From the NCBI GenBank assembly GCA_008360955.1, contig LUCM01007427.1, positions 10,873 through 74,872 on the forward strand: 64,000 nt of DNA, given 5' to 3'. Below the pieces are notes generated by a model, which was given only the letters and a program-made list of their open reading frames with translations, had not been told where the DNA came from and did not search any database. The first letter of the stretch is position 1. Each line of letters opens with the position of its first letter. This DNA is from Fasciolopsis buskii (lineage: Eukaryota; Platyhelminthes; Trematoda; Plagiorchiida; Fasciolidae). Positions 1-10,345 of the stretch are shown one piece after another. A program made the position numbers and the translations under genes.

Positions 1-495
1 AGACTGACTAGTGCTATCAATAAGACATTCTACGCAGCCAAGCTTCGTATCCTGTTCAAATCCCGCCCCGTAGTGTCATTATGGTTGAAAGACAAAGTCC
101 CTGATTCTGCAGCCTCGTTTTGTATCTATTCATTCACATGTTCCTGTGGGACAATGTACATCGGCCGCACGACCAGGCGCTTGTCTGAACGCATCCGTGA
201 GCACCACCCGGCATGGTTAGGCACTGGAACAATTAAGTCACTTAATAGCGCAGTGGTTTCACATCTAGCACAGACTAACCACACCGTGAATGTGACGCAA
301 GCTTTCCGGACCCTGTATAAGGTCAGAGGTCAACAATCCAGGTTGGCAAAGTGTCGCCTCTTGAGCACTGCGGAAGCTGTCGCAATCCGTCTTCACAGTC
401 CTCCACTTTGTTCTCAAAAACAATTTGTGGTTGCTCTTCAACTCCCTTGGCCCACCCCCCGTCCCAATACAAACCCTAGACAACAAAACAATTAA
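1..495 (+). pseudogene. Penelope-like element, C-terminal GIY-YIG endonuclease (partial)
   Basis: The frame is open from the first base to a TAA at 493-495, so the gene continues off the left edge. The translation has the pattern found at the C-terminus of Penelope-like retroelements: a KTFYAAKLRILF linker, then YSFTCSCG, TMYIGRT, a basic RRLSERIREH stretch and a later AVVSHL. CxCG and YIGRT are the zinc-linker and GIY-YIG catalytic core signatures of the endonuclease that nicks the target for reverse transcription. No stop or frameshift lies in the visible part. The reverse transcriptase would be to the left. The last 30 or so residues, rich in proline and asparagine, look like a weakly conserved tail. 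Whether the copy is intact cannot be judged from its 3' end alone. Confidence 0.8.
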
Positions 496-592
496 CACCA
501 CAAATCCCTTCCCCACCCACATTTGTAAATGACTAATCCAATCCTTCCTATAGTGAAAAACAACTCTGTCCCTCTGACTATCTGGGCTGTTT

Positions 593-628
593 GAGCTCAT
601 GAGACGGGAAATTCCGTCTTGAGAAGTA
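593..628. other. Imperfect hairpin downstream of the Penelope-like ORF
   Basis: CTCA at about 597 pairs with TGAG at about 620, and inside it GACGG pairs with CCGTC around a GAAATT loop. It lies about 100 bp after the Penelope-like stop codon. Penelope-like elements often carry structured hammerhead ribozyme motifs near their ends, but the CUGANGA core is absent here, so no ribozyme is claimed. Confidence 0.3.
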
Positions 629-1925
629 CGGTGATATGAATATCGGCTTGATTGTTCCCAACTCTGCCGTAACCGGTACTACCATTCCCGACTACTGCAG
701 CATTCGTATCTTTACACGACCTTTGTAGGCCCACTTCCTGTTCTGCCTGCACATTTACTCTTTTAATAAGGAGGTAACTTTTGGGAAAGTCAGTGGTCAA
801 TTGGGCGTGCCTTGTTACTTAGCTCTAATCGATGCTGATGAATCTAGCGGTAATATCAAGCATTATTTACTAAACTTTGAATAAGTTTATTCGATTTTTC
901 GCACTGACAGCTTCAGGTTTCAGACAACAAGCGAAATAAATCCTCTTTTCTCGGAAGATGTGGACATTTATTCCGTTAGTTAATAATTAGTTTTGTTGCC
1001 CATGTTCGAAGCCATCGATCATCGTCTATACGTTATTCCAATCGACTGCTAAACCGAATAGTATACTGTTTGACCTGGCGCGTTGTCCAATGCAAACGAA
1101 CTTGCTTTTGCAGCTGGTCGACAAAGGTCATCCAATGCTTAAATATTTAAATCCCTTTTCACGTCACAGCCGATGGCGAAAACTAGAAATATCAGAAGAA
1201 TCTCATCGAAACAAGTCCAGGTGGTCGCGTGACGTCGTTACACTCGGCCACTCCCTACCAAACACCCGTAGGGATCACGGATTGTTTTAACGTACATCAG
1301 CCACATATGAAACAGTTACAGTCGAGCCGCCCTCATTCATGTTCAGTGTTTTCACTTCTTATCACTTCCACACTTTCCTCATTCTAACAGTTGGCGAGAA
1401 GAATCAGTTTGGTGAAAATGTTGACATGACTCTTTCACTGTTCCATGTTCCTTTGTAAACCAGTAGTAACGTGACTTTTGCGCTTGATTTACGCACGCGA
1501 CTCGCTCCCTGGTTATGTAGGACATTGCAAATTCTGAATAACATTGCCAGTCAGATTAATACTTTGTCAAGAACCTCACTGTTCCATTCTAAGTGTCATT
1601 CATTTATGTGTTACTCTGACCATGTAAGTGTCGGAATTTCCTCTCACCGTTTACAGCAAAACCAACCATAAACTTTCCAGACAGGCATACAGCACAGTAA
1701 CTGCGACAGCCGCGGGAAGATTAACTGAGGCCCGATAGCATCTAAACTGCTGGTGCGCATCATCCTTCGCAGGTTACGCAATACGCGTGAATAAATTACG
1801 CGCGAGGAACAGATTAAGTTTTGCATCGGTTGTGGATGCGCCGGGCAAATCACCCTCCGACAGTTGATAAAGTACCGTCCTGCTTTCCAAAAACCAAACA
1901 ATCTTTGTGTTCATGGGCATTCGTG
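629..1925. other. No gene recognised
   Basis: Only short open frames occur in either direction, with no protein family I recognise and no strong splice signals. The left part is probably Penelope-element untranslated DNA. The rest is ordinary AT-leaning intergenic sequence. Confidence 0.5.
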
Positions 1926-1929
1926 CAGC

Positions 1930-2620
1930 TTTAGAATTCGTTGATAGGTCTGTAATGTTGTATTGTTTGTTGAAAAATGGAGTATCTGGGATGTATCTGT
2001 CGGACCTCCAAGATTTGTACTATCATGCCCCACCAATCAGGGCTCATGGACAGCTTTCGACACACAGCCCCCAGTGAAGTTCGTCAAGGCTGATCCACAA
2101 GCCCAATTTTCTTCAGTTTGGCCGTAGATGATGTTCTGGGTGATTAGCTTTAAGTACCTGAAGAGCAGGACTACAGCTGGTGAAGGCGGTGGGAAACAGA
2201 TCACATCAGGAATCGCAAAAGCCAAAGCAGCCTTCGCGAATCTGTGGCACTTGTGGAGCCTCCACGATATCCGGCTTTCCCTCAAAGAAAGAGTGTACAA
2301 TGTCAGAGTTTGTGGTATCCCACCCTACAGTTGCAATACTTGGCTCTGTGTGGTGAGGAGGTTCTAGGACTATCCGCATTTGAACCCCTGCGTCTGTATT
2401 GCTGGAGTCCAGTGGGAACAGCAGAAGGTCAATGACGAAGTGTGTGGCCATGGGTTGGGTATAATTGATGACCGAGACCATTGGCCTATATCCTCCTGTG
2501 ACTTGAACACGAATGGTGCATGCTTGCCAATCATATACATCTTCCTGCTCTTTGCACATGCTGTGCAAAACTGGAATAATTGGTCAGCTTATAGCTTCAC
2601 CTAGAAGTATCAAGAAGCTA
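1930..2620 (+). pseudogene. LINE fragment (family A), reverse transcriptase C-terminal part
   Basis: Plus-strand frames, broken by stops and frameshifts, reproduce the thumb and C-terminal part of an RTE-like reverse transcriptase. VDRSVMLYCLLKNG and YLSDLQDLYYHAPP appear near 1940-2030, then after a deletion FKYLKSRTTAGEGGGK near 2150, IAKAKAAFANLWHLW, RLSLKERVYNV, and near 2370-2460 an equivalent of FDHRCLRSIA. The same blocks occur on the minus strand at 28.3-29.1 kb, which supports one repeat family. The catalytic YADD segment lies in the deleted part, so this is a dead copy. Confidence 0.7.
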
Positions 2621-3592
2621 ATTTCTTCTTGGGATCGGATGAAGCTTCCAGATCTTCTGGTGAGAACTAAACCGCTAAGAAATATCGCTGGTAAAAGGGG
2701 TAGTAGATATGGCGCAACATTAAATTCAGTGCTGCAAATGCTGTACGGCCTGTCTGTGGAATTACTACCCCTCCCCTTTGCACTCATTTTCTAAACAGTT
2801 TTATTCGTTGGATTGACGCCACGTTTATCTTCAATCTTGTGATCGCTAAACTACAGCATGACACCACTAACTAAAATAGCAACTAATCAACTAGAATCAG
2901 GGGATACAAAACAAGGACCAGTGACTATTAAACAACAGCTGTGGATTACACAGGAAGAAACTGCAACCGTCTTGGCAAAGCACCAACTAAGGTTGTTCAG
3001 AGTTGTATTGGTTACGGCTCTTAATTCTGTGAGAAATAGCTATTGACTCCGTACAGTAGCCTCAAACTGCATTTTAGTGATGCTGGACTACTGTTGACTA
3101 AACATGTTTTTGGACAATGCATACTTTAAGCTGCCACATCACGTGTGGACTGTAACCCAGCTACGTGACTTGGCTTTCGTCAATAGTTGTGAATTCAGCG
3201 AAAAAGTGTCTTTATCACTGCTCGGACCACTACTGTTAGAACCAATCCGATGCTAATAAAAGACGGAAACATCTAGATCTGAAACTTACACAACCGCAAT
3301 TAACTGACACAATCTGAATTCCCCACGAAAAAGAACTCCCGATAGCTCCATGGCCAGCGCAGGCTGGGGCAATAACTTCTGTGCACAAAGATGTAGATCA
3401 TGTGGTTTGATCAGAGGGCTTCATTAACGTCAACACCTTTGGATTCCTATTGTGCAACAGGTCAAAAATTAAATAGGGTCGTTTTTGCCTAATTTCTATC
3501 AGATATTCGGTAACCAGTAACCTCCGGTTGCAATTAGTACAATCATCGGACATTTCAATTGGTAACTATACATCTCCTGAAAGCATACTCCA
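2621..3592. other. No gene recognised
   Basis: Short open frames at 2513-2794 and 2858-3046 have no recognisable domains and no convincing exon borders. Nothing else stands out. Confidence 0.45.
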
Positions 3593-5021
3593 TCACACTA
3601 TAAAATGAAAATGAAAATGGACTACGGCACCTTCTCTTTGGATGATTAGGATGATGAGTCCCAACTTTTTATCACATGTAAAGTGAAGTACAATGTAAGG
3701 GGCAAACCCTATGGTTAAAAGATCCATTGGAATGAAGGGAAGAGGGAGAGTGTTCACGTAAGACTCAGTTGATCGGTCCTGTTTTTGAAGAGAAAAATTG
3801 TAAGTGGGTGAGAATACAGAGGGTGGGAGTGTTACATAATGTGCGATGCCGGAAAATAAATGAAAATATAAAGATAGAATCACGAAGCCTCGGGACAGAA
3901 ACTTGATAAGCGTGACTAGCTTCCTGTGTACAAGATGGATGTGAAAGTTTACAGGAAGAGGAACGGCTGAAGCAACCCCCAAAAACAAATAACCTCGGTA
4001 GAAAAAGGATGGTGGAGCAACTGCCGGACACTGAGCTAACGACTACTAATTTGATGTCAAAGAAGAGACGTCGAAAAGCCTGATGGCCTTTTGCTGAATC
4101 CGGTCAAGAACAGACAGAGAAGTAGACGATGCCCACATCTCACACGTGACTGCAGTATCCAGGTGTGGGACGGACTTAAACTTGATTCAGTCGAAAACCA
4201 CCTGGGGTAGGATAAAAAACGGACTTTGCATGCACCGCGAGATGCAGGGTCAGATATAAAGAAGGGCAAGTAATATTAAGAGTTAATAGACGAACCGAGA
4301 AGCGAAAATCTGTGGAACTCAAAACAGAAAAACCAAAAGACACAGGGAGAACAAACGAAATTTAAAAAAAACTAAACCAAGCGAACTTTTGGTTCCAAGG
4401 ATGCGAAGCCGTAGCGCCAAAACGTGTCATGAAGACAGTAGAGCGTTCTGACGCATGGAATTGCTGTAAAGTGTAATAATACAATCGTCCGATGAGACCA
4501 GACGAGAAATGATAGAAACATTTAGGAAGAGAAAAGGGAGAAACTACGATAAGATTACGAGTAAGAGCAAGACCGTAAACGTTCGGGAACCTTATTTAGT
4601 TGAGATAGGTTGCTGACCACATCGAGCCCCATCACCGAGGTGTTGGACGTGTACTACCCATTCATAGTTGTGAATAGTGAGATCTGCTAGGATAATAACA
4701 TAATTATTGGGGTCTGTAACGAACAAGTCTTTTATGGTCGAAGATAATAAACCAAAAATAAGAAGGTCGGTATCTTCGGGGAAACGATAAACAAGACAAA
4801 AACGTAGGTTTGAGGAAGGGAATCGGAGTTTCAACCACAGGAATTAGAAATCGCATATTGGCAAAATCATAACTAGTAGGTAGCAGGTGAGTAATGAACA
4901 AACGCACAGACACCGTCTTTGGGAACAAAAACAGAGTGGAATATGGGCTTGGGAAATTAGAGACAGGTAGTATCAGATGGGGAGGGAAATTTAAGCTCCA
5001 CTCAGAAACAGAGTAAGACAA
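3593..5021 (-). pseudogene. Degenerate jockey/CR1-like LINE with internal deletion
   Basis: Read on the minus strand, 5021-4592 has an endonuclease-like stretch: YRFPEDTD, then PNNYVIILADLTIHNYEW, close to the family pattern of a hydrophobic strand followed by GDFNxHxxxW. The usual G-D-F-N is A-D-L-T here. Further along, 4130-3600 has LDRIQQKAIRLFD and LPPSVFSPTYNF, patterns typical of the C-terminal end of jockey-type reverse transcriptases (LDxVQxRAIRLI and LPxxVFPxxYNL). The catalytic middle of the reverse transcriptase is missing between about 4590 and 4290. Stops and frame changes make it a pseudogene. The clade is an inference from these short blocks. Confidence 0.5.
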
Positions 5022-5303
5022 GAAGACAGAAGAAACTGGTGGACAGGATTAATGTTGCGGTTCAGCCCGTGAATGGTAGTGGGGGTAATGTGCTTTCGTT
5101 GACTTTTTCCTTGCGTTATGACAATGATAGTGAAATGTCATGGATCGTATGGGAGAAAACCGGTAACTGTGATACCAAAGCTTACAGTGGAGAACCGCAT
5201 AACGCCTCAGTAAATCAGACGTGGCAGTGAGCTGGACTATGGATAATAGATAAATCAGTCACATTTTCTCTCATTTCTCAAACTGGTTGCAAATTACTCG
5301 CTA

Positions 5304-5484
5304 TTTTTTATTCTTTTACCTTTTTAATTCCTTTATTAATGAAATAACAAAGTAAATCATTTCTCAGGAAGTGGGCTGCAGCCAACAGAGAACAGCCAAA
5401 TGAGAAAGTTGAGCGGCGGTGGAAGGACTCGAACCTGCGACCTTCACGTCCAAAGGCCGCAAACTTATCCGCCTTGCCACCGCC
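5304..5484 (-). mobile_element. tRNA-headed SINE, copy 1
   Basis: On the minus strand the unit starts GGCGGTGGCAAGGCGG, an RNA polymerase III A box, and has the B box GGTTCGAGTCC about 40 bp later. These are the two internal promoter boxes of tRNA genes. The tRNA-like head is followed by about 110 bp of unrelated body ending in an A/T-rich tail with ATTAATAAAGG. A second copy with the same head, body and tail is at 33770-33943. The acceptor ends do not pair as a functional tRNA would. A tRNA pseudogene is less likely, because the body and tail are shared too. Confidence 0.8.
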
Positions 5485-5997
5485 GATGTTCCATGTTCGA
5501 AGGTACTGTGAATTGCAGCAATTCACAGGATAAAGCAGAAACTCTGGGGCTCATTCGATTAGACCTACTTGTTCACTGACTTCTGGCACGGCATGCAATG
5601 AGAGAACAAATGGTGGCCGATCTCTCGAGCTTCCACGTTTAGGATGATGACTAAAGTATGATTTCCTCCTAGGTGACTGCGACTACAGAAATGTTTCCGG
5701 AAATTACTGATGCATTTTCTTCACCGAAGCACCCAAGCCGAATCCGGCTCAGTGGAAAAAAAGACTTCATGCATAGCAGTGGTTACAAGACCTTTATTTT
5801 GTGCACTAGTCCTTCACAGACTTAGGAGTCACGTGGATGGATAGCCGCATAAATCTTGTAATCAGATCATTCATAGGCTCGCTCCACTTCTACTACTACA
5901 TCGAGTAATAGTGAAACTGATATTGTATGACGATCTGAACCTCGCATGAAACGTTCAAACGCGAGATGTTTATTACACAACGATCCTACTTGTCTAC

Positions 5998-6009
5998 GAA
6001 ACCAACTTC
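5998..6009 (+). repeat. Target-site duplication, left copy (12 bp)
   Basis: GAAACCAACTTC at 5998-6009 is repeated exactly at 6774-6785 and brackets the fold-back element between them. Confidence 0.7.
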
Positions 6010-6154
6010 GTACATTTTAATAGTAGGAGATTGAATGTTTTCACGAAATAATTCACCATGTGATATCATCGCTCAACTCATCATAAAGAAACCATGGAAG
6101 CACTGTGCAGCTGTTTCATCCTTGTTAGGAATGATGAGCAGTGCATATCCACCG

Positions 6155-6225
6155 TGCCCGAACTGGGACGCGAACCCGGGACGAACGATTCTGAGTCGAA
6201 CGCCTTAGCCATTACGTTACCGGGC
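6155..6225 (-). tRNA. tRNA-Met-like unit, left arm (likely pseudogene)
   Basis: The minus-strand unit has GCCCGG at its 5' end pairing with CGGGC at its 3' end, the A box TGGCTAAGGCG and the B box GGGTTCGCGTCCC. The anticodon loop reads CTCAGAA, giving CAG in place of the CAT of its partner. That one-base change, and its place inside an inverted repeat, point to a SINE or transposon head and not a working tRNA. Confidence 0.5.
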
Positions 6226-6590
6226 AGGCTGTGAACGGCTTGTTGAACTTGAGCACATGATGTTGCACCTATCCGTCACTGATTTGCACGGTTACTGTCC
6301 TCTAGCGATCGACCCCTACTGATAGATGACTTATGTACAGATAGCCTAAGTACGACGAAGGCTTTGGAATTATTTCATGAAAACATTCAATCTACTACTA
6401 CTACTAAAATGTACCAAGTAATCAAGCTCTGCAGGTCATATCCAAAGCCTTCGTCGTAGTTAGACTACCTGCAGAGAAGTCATCTATCGGTAGGGGTCAT
6501 TCGCCGTGAGATAGTGGACAGTAACCGTGCCAATCAGTGACGGATAGGTGCAACATCATGTGCTCAAGTTCAACAAGCCGTTCACAGCCT

Positions 6591-6661
6591 GCCCGGTAAC
6601 GTAATGGCTAAGGCGTTCGACTCATAATCCTTCGTCCCGGGTTCGCATCCCAGTTCGGGCA
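6591..6661 (+). tRNA. tRNA-Met-like unit (CAT), right arm
   Basis: Seventy-one bases fold approximately as a tRNA: the GCCCGG/CGGGC acceptor, A box TGGCTAAGGCG, B box GGGTTCGCATCCC and anticodon loop CTCATAA with anticodon CAT, as in elongator tRNA-Met. The anticodon stem is imperfect. Because an inverted copy lies 370 bp away inside one fold-back structure, I read it as a tRNA-derived transposon module. A real tRNA-Met gene captured by the element cannot be excluded. Confidence 0.5.
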
Positions 6662-6773
6662 CGGTGGATATGCACTGCTCATCATTCCTAACAAGGATGA
6701 AACAGCTGCACAGTGCTTCCATGGTTTCTTTATGGTGAGTTGAGCGATGATATCACATGGTGAATTATTTCAT

Positions 6774-6785
6774 GAAACCAACTTC
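6774..6785 (+). repeat. Target-site duplication, right copy (12 bp)
   Basis: Exact repeat of 5998-6009, immediately after the right arm of the fold-back element. Confidence 0.7.
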
Positions 6786-7683
6786 AATGAAACGGGTTCA
6801 AGATGAGACCAAGAAAACTACTACTTCGTCGGATCCAGTTGAAACAAGTTTGACAGTTCTGGATTCACAACGGGGAACGATGGGTTCAAACCTTGAAACG
6901 TATCAGTAGACTGCTATGGTTCCCCGAAAAAGTGCAATCTGTCAAACAATCAGCTTAATCACATTGAACAGAAAGAATGAAGGACACGGGTTGAATTTTA
7001 AATCACGTGTTGAACAGTTGACCCAGGAGATAAATGTTTATGTCTAAGATATCTTCGTTTGTGGTTTCTCCATCAATAACGAGGATCCAATATGGTGCAT
7101 ATTTGCATTACCGCCAGCCTTACGAGAAAAAATATAGTTCACCTTTGACTTGTAGGGCATTAAAACTGCTCCTAAAAAACTCCACCATGTCTAGTCATAA
7201 CACACTGCTTTTGGAACCAGACAAAAATGTGCTTAGTGCGTAAAGGGAGAGAAAATCAGCTTCAGAGCAGCGTCGTGCAAGTACGGCTGTTAAGTCCAAA
7301 CAAACTGGGTTGTAAAGGCAAAACTCAATGCAACTAGTCTGGAGGAGTGTCACCTACCGAGTAACTGAGATCAGATGTGTGAAATATCGGAGCCATCAGT
7401 CAAAATAAGCATAAAAAGAAGAAGCTTTAACAAAAACTATTAGAAGAGCTGCGTGACCCTTGAATGGCTGCACTACACTTCTCTTTGATCCTATTTCGTT
7501 AGTTTGTCTTCGGATATTTGGTTCAATTATGTTCTCCGTTCGACGCTACAATCGCTCACAATTACTTTTGTTCAATAACCGTATCGTTTATCAACATTTA
7601 CTGGGATCCCGCATTGCTTCACCTAAACGGTCTTCTCATTGATCTAAAAGAGGCACTAGTGCTGGCTGGCAGGCAGCCCTTAA
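6786..7683. other. No gene recognised
   Basis: Short open frames at 7034-7243 and 7460-7642 show no family resemblance. The right end leads into the LINE fragment below. Confidence 0.45.
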
Positions 7684-8135
7684 ATGCACCCTTACAATCA
7701 ACATGTACATTCGGCTTTGTTGAGTACCAGCATCCGCTCTCTGTTTACGAAAATATCTGATCTGTCCGTCACACTTCAATCACCGATCCATGTTCACACG
7801 TATGTCATCTGCAGACAAGAATGGTGGCTGAACCCGGATATCGCTGATTTGCCGGTGTCGATAGACAGCTTCAGACTCCATCGGCATAACAGGGTTTCGA
7901 ACAAGAAGAGTGAAGGCGGTGTGGCAATATGCATAAACTCCTTCGGGTCTGGCAAGTCCAAATTGTTTTTACCTACTCGCTAAACGGAATTGATTGTCTT
8001 GTGACACAGTGTCATCCTAGGTTTGCACGATCCGCTCTTCATTCCATACCGTCCAGAATCAATATCTATAGGAACTCCACTGTTCTATATTTAGCACGAA
8101 TTTTGACAAACCGTGATCGGGTTTCAGCCTAATTC
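7684..8135 (+). pseudogene. CR1-like LINE endonuclease fragment
   Basis: Around 7825-7950 the plus frame reads WWLNPDIADLPVSIDSF, then RLHRHNRVSNKKSEGGVAI. This matches the apurinic-endonuclease pattern of CR1-like LINEs (TWL..DI.D....I.GF, R.DR....GGGVAIYI). A frameshift follows, after which GIDCLVTQCHPR continues the domain in another frame. No reverse transcriptase follows, so this is a truncated dead copy. Confidence 0.6.
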
Positions 8136-8169
8136 CTGAGTACCCCGTCATAATGTGTTATGATTATTC

Positions 8170-8270
8170 CTGGATGAGTTCTTTTCTATTTATTTTACGA
8201 GGCGATGAGTGTACTTTTATTTTATTTTATTCTTCCTATTTTATTTTTACACTCATTTTTGGCCGAAATG
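8170..8270. repeat. T-rich low-complexity tract
   Basis: Repeated TATTTTATTTT units with little other sequence, directly after the LINE endonuclease fragment. It may be a decayed tail or ordinary low-complexity DNA. Confidence 0.6.
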
Positions 8271-8589
8271 CGACATTATTGATTGTATGCAAAAGTCTAT
8301 ACAATACAGTACAAGATAGGGTTGATGCTTGATCTGTAACGTATGCGTACAGAAACCGGATAGCGCGAAATGAGCCACCAGTGACAAGTACAATCAAAAT
8401 CTATTACGCTAACGGAAAGAAATCTGGAGTACATCGACTGAATTAGGGTGAATAACTCAGCTCTCGATCGCGCGGAAATCCGAATACCGATGTCGGCATG
8501 AAGATAAGATAGCCTTTAACCATGGTTCGAATACACTTCGAAAATTTAACCAGTGGTGGAGCGAAATCAATTAATTTTTATCAGGGGCC

Positions 8590-8935
8590 AACGGTGACGT
8601 ACCTCTATTGTTTCTTCAACCTGACACATAAAGTCAATAGAAGGAGCGCACCTCCGTAGCCGATAGGGCCCACTACACGAAAGGAGATAGCAACCACGAT
8701 CCATGAAGTAGGTGACAGAATCCTATGGGCGGTAACGAGCGGGGCGACGGTGAGTTGCCACTTAACACCTAAGCGATCGGCTGATGCGGAAACCAAAACT
8801 AAAGTTTTTAATGTGCTAGACGTTTAACCCACGTGATCACCGGCAGAGTCCCAACCGAGACTCAAACTCGAAGTGATTAATTGTGAACTGAACGCTTTGA
8901 GCAGTAAGCTAACAGGACCGAATCTTAACACTGGT
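8590..8935 (-). mobile_element. SINE-like repeat with tRNA-like head
   Basis: On the minus strand the first 80 bp resemble a decayed tRNA, with a B-box-like GAGTTTGAGTCTC. They are followed by a body containing GTAGTGGGCCCTATCGGCTA. The same body motif, GTAGTGGGCCCTAACGGCTG, occurs on the plus strand at about 10297, so this is a dispersed family. The extent is approximate. Confidence 0.5.
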
Positions 8936-10180
8936 GAGTAAACACCACATGACATAGGGACTCTGCACCGCTCACCTCCAACAAGTAAAAGCGGCTTCGG
9001 TAAAATGATCGACGGTTATGGAAAAAAACAACCCGATAGAAGGCCAAATAAAAAGAAAATCTCGTGTCAAAAGCAAACAGACCACTGTCGTGCAGCTTGA
9101 CCGCTGACATATGAATACATTGTGGTCCTATATGGTAAGGGTTTTGGCATTCCTCCAGTGCAGTGGGCCTCGGGTTATATGGGGTATGCTCATTCAATAA
9201 CACATATATTAGGCATGCAACAGAAAAGTTTAACAGAGCTAGACTATTTGATTGCTACTAGCAAACAATATGTTGTACAATACGGAGGCACAATATTTGA
9301 GACAATCGGGCTTTTGAAGGTAACCAATTCTCGAGAAATGCTGACAGACTAAACAACTAAAACCAAAACAGGTTAGAAACGAGACTGATCAATCGCATTC
9401 CGTGTCGATGTGAAATCACGATCGAGGCGAACCAATAAATCAAAATACGCACAAAAAGAGCAGCCAATTTCAAGGACAGATGAGCACATAGGCATCTAAG
9501 CTCAAGATTAAAGTTAGTGCAACAAACCAGCAATCCAGGAACGACGTCCACGAACAAGATGATCCATAAAATCAAATCACTGGGACGGAAAATCATCATT
9601 GAATCATTTTTCAAGCCGTGTATCTGCATTCGCTGACAAACGTATGTCGATACTTTCCAAGGCTGGCATTCTAATGATGATCAATACAGCATCATGCAAA
9701 AAGTCATGTTTTCCCGAGCCCACTTAAACAGCACTTCGCACTGGACGGCGTTTGTACATGCCAGTAGGTAAACTAACGGAAAACCCACCCAGGAAACGAG
9801 TGCCCGACTTAGTAACCAAGACCTTATTTTTTGTATTCTAACAAAATTCTTACCAGTAAACTTTTCGGGGAAACCAAGATAACTGACGGATGACAATCGA
9901 CATGCGGGAAATCAAAAAGAAGTTAATCTAGTTTATGAGTGGTCCATATGGTTTTCCCATAGTTATATTGCACGACACAACAAGTTAACGTTGCCAATAC
10001 AAGTTAAATTAGAACGTTTCTGACAACCGAAAAGTTGGGTCTGCGGAGCTAGTAACAGAATGAAAAATAGTGAGTAAATACTCGAAAGTTATACAAAATC
10101 TTGTGAAAAGAATTCCTGACTAGAGCCATTCCGAATAATGCCACTCACACAGCAAATCACATGCTGCAGGCGTTGGTAAG
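8936..10180. other. No gene recognised
   Basis: The open frame at 9122-9352 (76 codons) begins MVLYGKGFGIPPVQW and has no recognised domain or splice context. The remaining frames are short. Nothing further is assigned. Confidence 0.4.
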
Positions 10181-10345
10181 AAACAAAAACCGGCTGTCAC
10201 TCAGCTCGTTACCAGATCCGACCTAACGAGATTTGGTGTGGTCTTATGCCATTCCAAATTTAAGTATCAAGGTCGACAGTTCTCCTGTTCCTCGTGTAGT
10301 GGGCCCTAACGGCTGAGGCATGCCTCTTTCACAAAACTCATGGTG
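10181..10345 (+). repeat. Partial copy of the 8.6-8.9 kb SINE-like repeat
   Basis: TGTAGTGGGCCCTAACGGCTG and the bases after it match the minus-strand element at 8590-8935. The upstream border is vague and no tRNA-like head is clear here. Confidence 0.45.

Larger units (their letters stand above)
6010..6773. mobile_element. Fold-back element with two inverted tRNA-like units
   Basis: The left arm (about 6036-6371) and right arm (about 6440-6773) are reverse complements with scattered mismatches, around a spacer of roughly 70 bp holding a short CTA repeat. Each arm carries one tRNA-Met-like unit. The sequence just inside the left duplication (about 6010-6056) also recurs inverted at about 6367-6419, so the left arm on its own looks like a 410-bp element with roughly 50-bp terminal inverted repeats. 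No protein frame is present. It could be a non-autonomous fold-back DNA element, or two SINE copies joined head to head. The 12-bp duplication fits a single insertion of the whole unit. Confidence 0.75.

Noticed and set aside
825..860. GCTGATGAATCTAGCGG as a possible hammerhead ribozyme core after the Penelope-like element
   Set aside because: CUGAUGA is present, but the GAAA box and a stem II between them are absent.
6010..6773. Hammerhead ribozyme in the tRNA-like fold-back element, as in schistosome ribozyme SINEs
   Set aside because: No CUGANGA...GAAA core was found in either arm.
8590..8935. A functional tRNA gene on the minus strand
   Set aside because: The acceptor stem does not pair and the A box is decayed. 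The linked body recurs at 10.3 kb, as for a SINE.
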